Assembly (NCBI RefSeq): GCF_004123905.1
Contig: NZ_MZXW01000024.1
Coordinates: forward strand, 170,281 to 234,280
Direction of reading: 5' to 3'
Length of the DNA: 64,000 nt
Source: Bradyrhizobium betae
GTDB taxonomy: Bacteria; Pseudomonadota; Alphaproteobacteria; Rhizobiales; Xanthobacteraceae
Shown one piece after another: positions 53,544 through 61,611 of this stretch (the stretch's first letter is position 1; every line of letters starts with the position of its first letter). A program made the position numbers and the translations under genes. The notes below the pieces were generated by a model, which saw only the letters and a program-made list of their open reading frames with translations, was not told the DNA's origin and ran no database searches.

Positions 53544-54914
53544 ATGGATTGGACTCCTACAATCTCGGAGCTATCAGGGCCGCGGTATCAACGCATCGTG
53601 GATGCCATGGAGGCCGATATCGCTGCCGGCCGGCTGGTGCGGGGACAGCAACTGCCGACGCAGCGCGCGCTCGCAAAAGCGCTCGGCATCGATCTCACCA
53701 CGGTGACGCGCGCCTACACCGAGGCGCGGCGCCGCGGCATCATGGAAGCGCGCGTCGGCCAGGGCTCGTTCGTGTCCGAGACCAGCGCGCGCCGCGCGGT
53801 CGACCTGCCGCATCCCGTGGCGATCGACCTCTCGATGAACGTGCCGCCGCATCCGCTGGAAGCGCAGCTCGACGAGCGCATCATGGCAGGGTTGGAAGCC
53901 CTTCGCGCGCAATCGGGGCTGACCGCGTTCCTGAACTACCAGCCGCCCGGCGGCAGCGCGCACGAGCGCGAGGTCGCGGCGCGCTGGATGCGTGCACGCG
54001 TCCCGCACGCGCATGCCGACAGGCTCGTGATCTTCCCAGGCGCACAGACAATCCTGTTCAACCTGCTCGCTTATCTCGCGCGTCCCGGCGACATCGTCCT
54101 CACGGAGGCCGTCACCTTCCCCGGCATCAAGGCGGCCGCAGCGCAGCTCGGTGTCAGGCTCGTCGGTGTCGCCATGGATGACGGCGGCATCCTGCCCGAT
54201 GCATTGGCGAAGGCCTGCCGCACGCACAAGCCAAAGGCCGTCTATCTGATTCCGACGTTGCACAATCCGACGACAGCGACGTTGTCCGCCGAGCGGCGCG
54301 GCGCGATCGCAAAGATCATTCGCGATGCCGATACTGTTCTGATCGAGGACGACGCCTACGGGCTGCTCGACCGTTCGGCCTCGCCGATCGCCAACCTCAT
54401 TCCGGAGCGGGCTTATCTCGCGACCACGCTGTCAAAATGCATCGCCCCGGCGCTGCGCGTCGCTTATCTCGTGACGCCCGACAACGCTGCACAGCAGGAC
54501 ATGAGAACCTGCTTGCAGGCCACCGTGCAGATGCCGGCGCCGCTGATGGTTGCGCTGGTGACGCACTGGATCGAGACCGGCATCGCCGATCGCATCATCA
54601 CCGCGATCCGCAGCGAAGCGATCGGCCGCCAGCAGCTCGCGCAGCGGGCACTGAAAGGCTTTCAGTTCCTGGCCAAGCCGGCTGCACATCATCTCTGGCT
54701 GCGGCTGCCGGAAGGCCGGCCCGACGTCGCGGCGCATCTGTTGCGGAATGGACTCGCGGTCGTCGCCGGCGGTGCCTTCGCCGTGGACGGAACACCGCCG
54801 CATGCGGCGCGCGTCTCACTCGGCGCAGCGCGCAACAGGGCCGAACTGACGGAAGCGCTGCGCATCCTCGTCGGCGCGCTGCGCAGGCCCGCCGACACGA
54901 GACAAATCGTCTAG
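53544..54914 (+). CDS. MocR-type regulator (GntR DNA-binding domain fused to PLP aminotransferase)
   Basis: 456 residues. N-terminal winged helix (about 12-80: LPTQRALAKALGIDLTTVTRAYTEARRRG), then a class I aminotransferase-like domain with YQPPGG, VLIEDDAYG (Asp) and TLSKCIAPALRVAY (PLP Lys). Such proteins sense amino acids or vitamin B6 through PLP and activate or repress a divergent gene, here DUF983. The ATG at 53,544 is used; an in-frame ATG 15 nt upstream is possible. Confidence 0.9.
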   Translation: MDWTPTISELSGPRYQRIVDAMEADIAAGRLVRGQQLPTQRALAKALGIDLTTVTRAYTEARRRGIMEARVGQGSFVSETSARRAVDLPHPVAIDLSMNVPPHPLEAQLDERIMAGLEALRAQSGLTAFLNYQPPGGSAHEREVAARWMRARVPHAHADRLVIFPGAQTILFNLLAYLARPGDIVLTEAVTFPGIKAAAAQLGVRLVGVAMDDGGILPDALAKACRTHKPKAVYLIPTLHNPTTATLSAERRGAIAKIIRDADTVLIEDDAYGLLDRSASPIANLIPERAYLATTLSKCIAPALRVAYLVTPDNAAQQDMRTCLQATVQMPAPLMVALVTHWIETGIADRIITAIRSEAIGRQQLAQRALKGFQFLAKPAAHHLWLRLPEGRPDVAAHLLRNGLAVVAGGAFAVDGTPPHAARVSLGAARNRAELTEALRILVGALRRPADTRQIV

Positions 54915-54915
54915 A

Positions 54916-55182
54916 TCATTGGTGGTGACGGCGATGGCGCGAGCGCCCAGCCGGCGCAACGGCTGACGGATAGGCCGCATAGGCCTCGCTCGGTGCCGCT
55001 GTCTCGCCGCGGGCCGCGCGCCCCGCGGGCGTCAGTTGGCCGCCATTGAGCACATCGCGGTCGGGATGGGCGGCCTGATACGCCGCGGGCTCGGAAAGCT
55101 GCGCCTGCGCCAATGTCGGCATCAGGGCGGCGGCCGATAACAGTGCGGCCGCAATTGCAATGTTCACGCGGATCATGGTCAT
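54916..55182 (-). CDS. Small secreted protein of unknown function
   Basis: 88 residues. The signal peptide (IAIAAALLSAAALMPTLAQA-Q) precedes an Ala-rich mature part (EPAAYQAAHPDRDVLNGGQLTPAGRAARG) and a His/Arg-rich end. Proteins of this pattern are common and uncharacterised in Bradyrhizobium. It converges on the MocR gene with a 1-bp gap between stops. Confidence 0.6.
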   Translation of the reverse strand: MTMIRVNIAIAAALLSAAALMPTLAQAQLSEPAAYQAAHPDRDVLNGGQLTPAGRAARGETAAPSEAYAAYPSAVAPAGRSRHRRHHQ

Positions 55183-55404
55183 ACTCCATCATCTCATCAG
55201 GGACGGGGCGGCATGATGTCCGGCAGGTCCCCCAAATTGCTGTACGAGCGTCATGTAAGTGCGTCCTCCGCGAACGCCCGCGCTTCTGGATCACGCTTGC
55301 GTGCGGTTTTGAAATTGACCTTCCCTGCCGCATCTGTGCTATGCGCCAAGTCGGCACCAGGTGGCGATCAACCGTTTGGCATCGCCGCTAACGACAGGAA
55401 ATGA

Positions 55405-56151
55405 TTGGTGGAAACGCTCACCTACGCGCTGCTGCTGTTCGGCGCCTTGGCCGGCGGCTTCGTCTCGGGGCTGGCCGGATTCGGCACGGCGCTGATGGCG
55501 CTCGGGATCTGGCTCTACGTGCTGCCGCCCTCGCTTGCGGTGCCGCTGGTGTTGATCTGCTCGGTGATCGCGCAAACCTCGACGCTGCCGTCGATGTGGA
55601 AGAGTTTTGATCTGTCGCTGGTGTGGCCGTTCCTGATCGGCGGGCTGATCGGCGTGCCACTCGGAATCATGATGGTCGCCTCCGCCGATCCAAAAGTGTT
55701 CAAGCTGAGCATCGGCGTGCTGCTGCTGATCTTTTCCAGCGCGCTCTATCTGAACAAGCGACCGCTCGCCGTCAAATTCGGCGGCCGCATCGCCGACGGC
55801 GCCATCGGTTTTGCCGGCGGCATCCTGGGCGGACTTGCGGGCCTCTCCGGGCCGCTGCCGATCCTGTGGGCCAACATCCGCGGCTGGAACAAGCATGAGC
55901 GGCGCGGCATCTTCCAGCTGTTCAATTTCACGGTGCTCGCCACCGCGCTGGTGTTGCAGACGGCGTCGGGCCTGGTCGCGTTCAAGGTGGTCTGGCTCGC
56001 AGCCGTCGCATTCCCGGGCACGCTGATCGGCGCATGGGCCGGCGCGCGCGTCTATCACGCGCTGAGCGACAAGCATTTTGGCGACATCGTGCTCGGCCTG
56101 CTGTTCCTGTCGGGCCTGACGCTCGTCTGGAACAGTATCGGCGCGCTTTAG
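55405..56151 (+). CDS. TSUP family permease (TauE/SafE)
   Basis: 248 residues, about 8 membrane segments in two halves. Each half carries the family's glycine-rich loop (GFVSGLAGFGTALMAL; GGILGGLAGLSGPLPIL). TSUP proteins move sulfite, sulfonates or other small anions; the substrate is unknown. TTG at 55,405 or GTG at 55,408 could start it; AGGA is upstream. Single gene. Confidence 0.85.
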   Translation: MVETLTYALLLFGALAGGFVSGLAGFGTALMALGIWLYVLPPSLAVPLVLICSVIAQTSTLPSMWKSFDLSLVWPFLIGGLIGVPLGIMMVASADPKVFKLSIGVLLLIFSSALYLNKRPLAVKFGGRIADGAIGFAGGILGGLAGLSGPLPILWANIRGWNKHERRGIFQLFNFTVLATALVLQTASGLVAFKVVWLAAVAFPGTLIGAWAGARVYHALSDKHFGDIVLGLLFLSGLTLVWNSIGAL

Positions 56152-56228
56152 GGCGCTACCCCATCACCGGCCTGCTTGCGCACTGATTGCTTATCGGCGA
56201 TCCTGATCCCGCCGCAGAGGGCCTGGCG

Positions 56229-57356
56229 ATGTCGACGGATTTCGAACATAGGCGAGAAGCGCTTATCGGATCGATGTACGATGCCGTGCTCGACGCATCG
56301 CTCTGGAGCGCGGTGCTGGAGGGCATTGCTGATCTGACCGACAGTGCGGGCGCGCTGATCCACGGCTTCAGCGTCAATCGTGAGATGTACACGTTCCACG
56401 AACTCGGCCGGATCGATCCAGACTGCAAGCGCCGCCATGAACTCTATCATGTCGCCAATCCATGGATGCGCTCGAGCCGATTCAGGGCCGGCCACGTCGT
56501 ACGCTCCGACGACCTGATTGCGCTGGCGCAGCTCAAGCGCACGTCGTTTTACGACGATGTGCTCCGGCCGCAGAACATCGCGCACGGCACGATCGTCAAC
56601 GTGATCAGCCGTCCGGACTTCAAGGTCTCGATCAACATCGAGCGTAGCGAGACGAAGGGGCCCTTCAGCGAACGAGACATTGCGGTCTTGAATTCGCTGC
56701 TTCCGCATTTGCGGCGGGCCTCCGAACTGCGATTACGCATGCTCGATTATCGGGCGGCCGCGCAGGCTGAGCGCGACGCGCTCGATGCACTGTCGACCGG
56801 CATTATCACTTTCGATGCCGGGCACCGGGTGCTGTTCGCCAATGCCACGGCTCGGGCACACGCCGAGGAACTGTCGCTTCACCTCAACACCGGCACCGAC
56901 GTCTCCGGTCCCCCGTCCGTCACCAACGCGTTCCGCGCGCTGGTCGGCGACGCCGTACGCGGTGGTGCCGGAGGGGCGATCCGCCTGCCACGGGGCGACG
57001 GCGGGGACATCGGCGTCACTGTGGCACCGGTCAGGGGTCATGCGCTCGATCGCCCGTCGCACCACGCGATGGCGCGCCCTGTCGCGATCGCGCTGCTGGT
57101 CGACGTGTCGCGCACCCACGATGCGGCGAGCGCATTGTTGGCCGCGCGCCACGGCTTGACCGCCGCCGAAATGCGGGTGGCGACCGCGCTTGCGCAAGCG
57201 AATGACATGTCGACCGTCGCGGCCACGCTCGGCATCAGCCGGAATACACTGAAAACCCACGCCAAGCGGATTTACGCCAAGGTCGGAATCCGCGGCCACA
57301 CCGAGCTGGTGCGAGCCATCGCTCAGATCGCCGGTACGCTCGGCCCGGCGATCTGA
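56229..57356 (+). CDS. LuxR family transcriptional regulator
   Basis: 375 residues. The C-terminal LuxR helix-turn-helix (about 310-365: GLTAAEMRVATALAQANDMSTVAATLGISRNTLKTHAKRIYAKVGIRGHTELVR) is clear. The N-terminal ~290 residues hold a helical segment and a PAS-like part (ALSTGIITFDAGHRVLFANATA), with no known autoinducer-binding signature. The ATG at 56,229 has GAGGG upstream. The next gene, a Bug-type binding protein, starts 100 bp downstream, behind two inverted repeats. Confidence 0.85.
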   Translation: MSTDFEHRREALIGSMYDAVLDASLWSAVLEGIADLTDSAGALIHGFSVNREMYTFHELGRIDPDCKRRHELYHVANPWMRSSRFRAGHVVRSDDLIALAQLKRTSFYDDVLRPQNIAHGTIVNVISRPDFKVSINIERSETKGPFSERDIAVLNSLLPHLRRASELRLRMLDYRAAAQAERDALDALSTGIITFDAGHRVLFANATARAHAEELSLHLNTGTDVSGPPSVTNAFRALVGDAVRGGAGGAIRLPRGDGGDIGVTVAPVRGHALDRPSHHAMARPVAIALLVDVSRTHDAASALLAARHGLTAAEMRVATALAQANDMSTVAATLGISRNTLKTHAKRIYAKVGIRGHTELVRAIAQIAGTLGPAI

Positions 57357-57383
57357 GGCGGCCGTCCCCATTGGGGGCTGGTG

Positions 57384-57411
57384 TCGTCGTCACCCCCTGG
57401 GGTGACGACGA
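57384..57411. promoter_or_regulatory. 28-bp perfect palindrome downstream of LuxR gene
   Basis: TCGTCGTCACCCC (57,384-57,396), CT, GGGGTGACGACGA (57,399-57,411). It lies 28 bp after the LuxR stop. Either a hairpin ending that transcript (no T-tract) or a dimer operator for the gene at 57,459. Confidence 0.6.
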
Positions 57412-57416
57412 ACGGC

Positions 57417-57448
57417 CTGTCAGCGCGGACAATCCCTCGCGCTGACAG
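57417..57448. promoter_or_regulatory. Inverted repeat touching the ribosome-binding site of the Bug gene
   Basis: CTGTCAGCGCG (57,417-57,427), 10 nt, CGCGCTGACAG (57,438-57,448), perfect. Its right arm ends in the AGGAG used by the gene at 57,459, so the RNA hairpin could mask translation, or the DNA could be an operator. Confidence 0.6.
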
Positions 57449-57458
57449 GAGACGGATC

Positions 57459-58427
57459 ATGACACGGCTGGCATTCACTTTGGCGGCGCTTTTGTTTCTG
57501 GCGCACCCGTTGCGCGCGGAACCCGCCTATCCGCAAACCACGATCCGCATCGTGCTGGGCTTCAGTCCGGGAAGCGCGCCCGACGTGGCTGCGCGCATCC
57601 TGGCCGAACGTTTTACAGCCGCTTGGGGAAAGCCCGTCGTGGTTGAGAACATGCTGGGAGCGGGCGGCAACATCGCTGCAGATCACGTTGCCAAGGCGGC
57701 GCCGGACGGCGCCACTCTGCTGATGGCGGGCAATGCGGCGATCGTCATCAACCCCTCCCTCTACGCGAAGCTGCCGTATGATCCGGCGCACGATCTCGTC
57801 CCGGTGGCGCAGGTGACGATCGCGCCGAACGTTCTGGTGCTGAACAAGGACGTTCCGGCCGGAAGCGTGCGGGATCTGGTCGAGTTGGCACGGCGCAGCC
57901 CCACCGCGCTGACGTTTGCCTCGGCCGGAATCGGCACCTCGACCCATCTAGCCGGCGAGCTGTTCCAGACCATGGCGGGCATCAAGATGCAGCACGTGCC
58001 GTATCGCGACAGCACGGCATTGTTGAGTGATCTCGTTGCTGGTCGCGTCACCATGTTCTTCGGCAGTATCGCCTCGGTGCTGCCGCTGGTCCGCGACGGT
58101 CAGTTGCACGCGTTGGCGGTCACATCGCTGCGGCGCTCGCCGGCCGTGCCCGATCTGCCCACGCTCGACGAACTCGGCTTCAGCGGCTTTGATGCCAGCG
58201 CCTGGTTTGGTTTGATGGCTCCTGCTGGGACGCCGGCCCAGATCGTCGGGATGCTGCACGACGAAGCGCTGAAGGCCGTTACTGCCCCCGCTGCAAGGGA
58301 AAAGTTCGTAGCGCTCGGTATGGAGGTGGTGACGCGCACGCCGGACGAGTTCGCAACATTGATCCGGAACGAAGCTCCGGTATGGGCCAAACTGATCAAG
58401 CAGGTGGGGATCGCGCCGATCCAGTAG
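57459..58427 (+). CDS. Tripartite tricarboxylate transporter (Bug family) substrate-binding protein
   Basis: 322 residues. Signal peptide (LAFTLAALLFLAHPLRA-E), then YPQTTIRIVLGFSPGSAPDVAARILAE, the Bug/TctC N-terminus, and PYDPAHDLVPVAQ, PDLPTLDELG, WFGLMAPAGTPA. Bug proteins bind carboxylates in the periplasm for TctAB permeases, which are absent here; orphan Bug proteins are common. CAGGAGAC precedes the ATG. The start region lies just past two perfect inverted repeats. Confidence 0.88.
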   Translation: MTRLAFTLAALLFLAHPLRAEPAYPQTTIRIVLGFSPGSAPDVAARILAERFTAAWGKPVVVENMLGAGGNIAADHVAKAAPDGATLLMAGNAAIVINPSLYAKLPYDPAHDLVPVAQVTIAPNVLVLNKDVPAGSVRDLVELARRSPTALTFASAGIGTSTHLAGELFQTMAGIKMQHVPYRDSTALLSDLVAGRVTMFFGSIASVLPLVRDGQLHALAVTSLRRSPAVPDLPTLDELGFSGFDASAWFGLMAPAGTPAQIVGMLHDEALKAVTAPAAREKFVALGMEVVTRTPDEFATLIRNEAPVWAKLIKQVGIAPIQ

Positions 58428-58559
58428 CAGGCGCCCGGCATGGAATATCGCAATTTGCGCATGTCTGCGCTGTCATGTCGTGCACCTGGTCCTCCCGCGC
58501 CAGGAAAGTCGCTGCCCGGGGTGACCGAAGTGCACAATCACGATTGAGAGCGGGTTGTC

Positions 58560-59180
58560 ATGCCCTCGACCGACCTCATCGGCTGCATTGCGTCAGGTCT
58601 CGTTCTCCTGACCTTTTACATGAACGACATGATCGCCTTGCGAACCGCCGCACTGTGCAGCAATGTTGTGTTCATCGTCTACGCCGCGAGCCTTCACTTG
58701 ACGCCGATCCTTCTTCTCCACTGCACTTTCATTCCGATCAATCTGTGGCGACTGATATTGGTCCTGCGCGCCAACGACCGTGGTGGGATGACTGGCCTAG
58801 CTCTGCGTCTTCTTCACGGCGAGCGCCATGCCGCCGGCGACGCCGACACCGAGCACATAGATCCAGCCCGAGGTGAAATCGAACAGGTGTGTGTTCAGGA
58901 GCGAGGACAGCATGTTCTGCACCACGACCAGCAGGCCGATGCAGCAGGCCAACCCCTCGCCGCGAAACATCAGGAGATGCGCAAACCACAGCGCGTAGAG
59001 CACCAGGATTCCGACGACGCCCCACTGCACGGCAACGCTGAGGGTCTGATTGTGCGGGTTGCTGACGACCTCGCCGCGCAAGGGATCGACGTCCGCATCT
59101 TCAGCCACGCCTGCGAACAGGCCGCGGATCGACCCGGTGCCATGGCCGATCAGCGGCGCGGCGGCGATGAATTGCGCTGA
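58560..59180 (+). CDS. Small membrane protein (YgjV-like) with doubtful C-terminal extension
   Basis: The first ~72 residues hold three membrane helices (DLIGCIASGLVLLTFYM, CSNVVFIVYAASLHLTP, LLLHCTFIPINLWRLILVL), a compact pattern seen in small YgjV-like proteins of about 80-100 residues. The frame then runs on for 130 charged, Gln/Arg-rich residues that are the antisense of the convergent O-antigen ligase gene (384 bp overlap). A stop in another frame occurs right after GGM, so the native end may have been lost by a frameshift. Confidence 0.5.
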   Translation: MPSTDLIGCIASGLVLLTFYMNDMIALRTAALCSNVVFIVYAASLHLTPILLLHCTFIPINLWRLILVLRANDRGGMTGLALRLLHGERHAAGDADTEHIDPARGEIEQVCVQERGQHVLHHDQQADAAGQPLAAKHQEMRKPQRVEHQDSDDAPLHGNAEGLIVRVADDLAAQGIDVRIFSHACEQAADRPGAMADQRRGGDELR

Positions 59181-60071
59181 CTTGCGCCAATATTCCAGGC
59201 GCGAGCCCATGCCGCTGACATCGTTACCGACGATACTGGTGTCGTAGTCGCCGCCGAACTTTGCGACGGTCGCACGCAGATGCGGCGAGACGGTCCAGAG
59301 CGACGCCGCGAGCAGCGCCATCGCGCCGGCCGCAATGAGCGCCGCACGCCAGCGCAGATGCAGCAGCGCAAACACCACGACCAGGACCGGAAGCGTCACC
59401 AGCGCCGTGCGCGACACCACAATGAACATCATGTTGGCGAGAAAGCCGATCGCCAGCACGGCGAACAGCGCGGCGATACGGACGCGGCCCTGGCGGAACA
59501 GCGTCACGATCGGATAGACCAGCGCGAGGGCACAGAGTGCGAACTCCTGGCTCTGGTCGATATAGTTGCGCACGGCAATTCCGCTTTCGACCTTGTAAGG
59601 CCCGCGCGACAAATAAAGCTTCAGCGAAGCATTGGGGTCGATCGCAACGGCGAAGGAGTACAGCATCAGCAAGGCGCAGGACGCCAGGAACGCCGAGAAC
59701 ACCCAATGGCCGTAGGGCCAGCGCTCGAACTGGTAGATCAGCAGCGGGATCACCAGCAGCTTTGCCGCCGGCCCGATCGCATGGATCCGCTCCGGCCAGG
59801 GCGCATCCGACCAGAGCGTCCCGACAGCGGCGAGGACGACCAGCGCGATCGGCAGCAGGCAGACCGGACGAAGCAGCGAACGCGGAAATTTTTGGAGATC
59901 GACGAACGCAAAAGCGATCAGCCAGGGCACCAGCGCAAAGATCAGTCCCGTCGTCGTCCATGGCAGCAGCAGCGCGATCAGCGCGACGAAGCGGGCCGGC
60001 GTGCGATAGCGCGCCGCCCAGATCGCGGAGAGCATGGACGCCGGCCGCGCTTCGTTCGTCACTCCGGTCAT
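58797..60071 (-). CDS. O-antigen ligase family membrane protein
   Basis: 424 residues, about 11 membrane segments, with a large periplasmic loop near the C-terminus (YRTP... ; GHGTGSIRGLFAG, VSNPHNQTLSVAVQWG) typical of the Wzy_C/WaaL domain, including the conserved His. Such proteins join O-polysaccharide to lipid A-core or polymerise glycans at the periplasmic face. No glycosyltransferases are adjacent. Its 3' end overlaps the convergent small membrane gene. Confidence 0.82.
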   Translation of the reverse strand: MTGVTNEARPASMLSAIWAARYRTPARFVALIALLLPWTTTGLIFALVPWLIAFAFVDLQKFPRSLLRPVCLLPIALVVLAAVGTLWSDAPWPERIHAIGPAAKLLVIPLLIYQFERWPYGHWVFSAFLASCALLMLYSFAVAIDPNASLKLYLSRGPYKVESGIAVRNYIDQSQEFALCALALVYPIVTLFRQGRVRIAALFAVLAIGFLANMMFIVVSRTALVTLPVLVVVFALLHLRWRAALIAAGAMALLAASLWTVSPHLRATVAKFGGDYDTSIVGNDVSGMGSRLEYWRKSAQFIAAAPLIGHGTGSIRGLFAGVAEDADVDPLRGEVVSNPHNQTLSVAVQWGVVGILVLYALWFAHLLMFRGEGLACCIGLLVVVQNMLSSLLNTHLFDFTSGWIYVLGVGVAGGMALAVKKTQS

Positions 60072-60141
60072 TCAGCCCTTCCGTGCCCCACCATCCCCGC
60101 CGCCCGGCAAATTAGCCGGAGCCGTGGGGAAGGAACAAGCA

Positions 60142-61548
60142 CTACGCGGGCTCGCGGGCGAGAGGCACGACCGTCTCGGGGCTCGCCGGCTCTACAGCCT
60201 TCTCCTTGAGCGGCGTCCCAAGGCGCTTCCCGAACTCGCGGCGCAGCAGCCACAGGCTCAAGACCGCCTGGAGCGTGGTCGCCGCGATCGAGAGGTACCA
60301 GACATACTCCATGTGGAAACCCGGCCGCGTCGAGAGCCAGATCGCCGGCAGCGAATAGGTGAACACGCGCGTCGCCGAGCTCACGAGCACCGGCTTGGTG
60401 TTACCGAGGCCCTGGAACATGCTCGAGCAGGTGAAGATCAGGCCCTGTGCCACCATGTTGAGCGAGATGATCCGCAGGAACAGGTAAGCGACCGTCATCG
60501 TCTCCTGGTCGTTGGAGAATCCGGCGAGCAGGAATTCCGGCTTCAACTGCGCAAGCAGCAAAAAGCCGACCATCACGACAGTGGTGATCAGCGCCGACTT
60601 GACGAAAGTCTCGCGCACGCGCGCGCCATTGGCCGCGCCAAAATTCTGGCCGGCAATCGGTCCTGCCGCCAGCGCCACCGCGAGCGCCGGCATCTGGATC
60701 AGGCCGAGCATCCGCTGCCCGATGCCGAATCCCGCCTGCGCCGCCGCACCGAAATCACTCAACACGTAATAGACCACGCCCATGAAGATGAACATCATCA
60801 CGAACTCGCCGCCGGCCGGCAGGCCGACATTGAGGATGCGCATCAGATGGCGCGGCTGTGGCCGCCACTGCGCCGGATTGAAGGCGACATAACGCTCGAC
60901 CTTGCGGAAATACACCAGCAGCATCAGGGTGCCGATGGCGACCGCGATCGAGGTCGCCAGCCCCGCGCCGGCGACGCCGAGCGGATAGCCCGTGCCCCAG
61001 CCCGAGATCAGCACCGGCGCCAGCGCGATGTTGATGATAACGGCGACGACCCGCACCAGCATCGCGGGACGCACGATGCCGGTCGCGCGCAGCGCCGATG
61101 CTATCACTTGCATGACGAATTCCAGCGCGAGCGCCGGCATCAGCCACAGCAGATATGTGGTTCCCGCGTCGATCGTGGCCTCGTCCGCGGCAATCGAACG
61201 CATATAGAGGCGCGACAGCGCCGCTGCCGCGACAAGGGTCAACAGGCCGAACAGCACCGACAGCGCGACCGCCTGGTTGAAGATCAGATTGGCGTCCGCA
61301 CGATCCTTGCGTCCCACGGCATGCGCGACCAGCGCCACCGTGCCGACGCCGAGCACCTGGAGCAGCGCGTTGACCAGAAAGCCTGCGTTGCCGGCCGCGG
61401 CAACGCCGGCAACAGCGGCATCGCCGAGGCCCGACACGAAATACAGATCGACCGGCTGGCAGACCATGATCGAGACCATGCCGGCCATGATCGGCGGCGT
61501 CATGATCAGGATGTGTCTCACAATGGAGCCGTTCGTCAGGTCTTTCAT
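60142..61548 (-). CDS. MATE family efflux transporter
   Basis: 468 residues, 12 membrane segments in two related halves. It begins MKDLTNGSIVRHILIMTPPIMAGM and contains QPVDLYFVSGLGDAAVAGV, VGRKDRADAN and GQNFGAANGARVRETF, typical MATE signatures. It should export drugs or other cations by H+ or Na+ antiport. It lies 63 bp after the ABC exporter gene on the same strand, so probably in the same operon. Confidence 0.9.
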   Translation of the reverse strand: MKDLTNGSIVRHILIMTPPIMAGMVSIMVCQPVDLYFVSGLGDAAVAGVAAAGNAGFLVNALLQVLGVGTVALVAHAVGRKDRADANLIFNQAVALSVLFGLLTLVAAAALSRLYMRSIAADEATIDAGTTYLLWLMPALALEFVMQVIASALRATGIVRPAMLVRVVAVIINIALAPVLISGWGTGYPLGVAGAGLATSIAVAIGTLMLLVYFRKVERYVAFNPAQWRPQPRHLMRILNVGLPAGGEFVMMFIFMGVVYYVLSDFGAAAQAGFGIGQRMLGLIQMPALAVALAAGPIAGQNFGAANGARVRETFVKSALITTVVMVGFLLLAQLKPEFLLAGFSNDQETMTVAYLFLRIISLNMVAQGLIFTCSSMFQGLGNTKPVLVSSATRVFTYSLPAIWLSTRPGFHMEYVWYLSIAATTLQAVLSLWLLRREFGKRLGTPLKEKAVEPASPETVVPLAREPA

Positions 61549-61611
61549 CTCATTCCATCCTCTGGCGGCGTGGCGTCGGGACGTTCGTCCCGATGCCACG
61601 CGCCATCTTCC

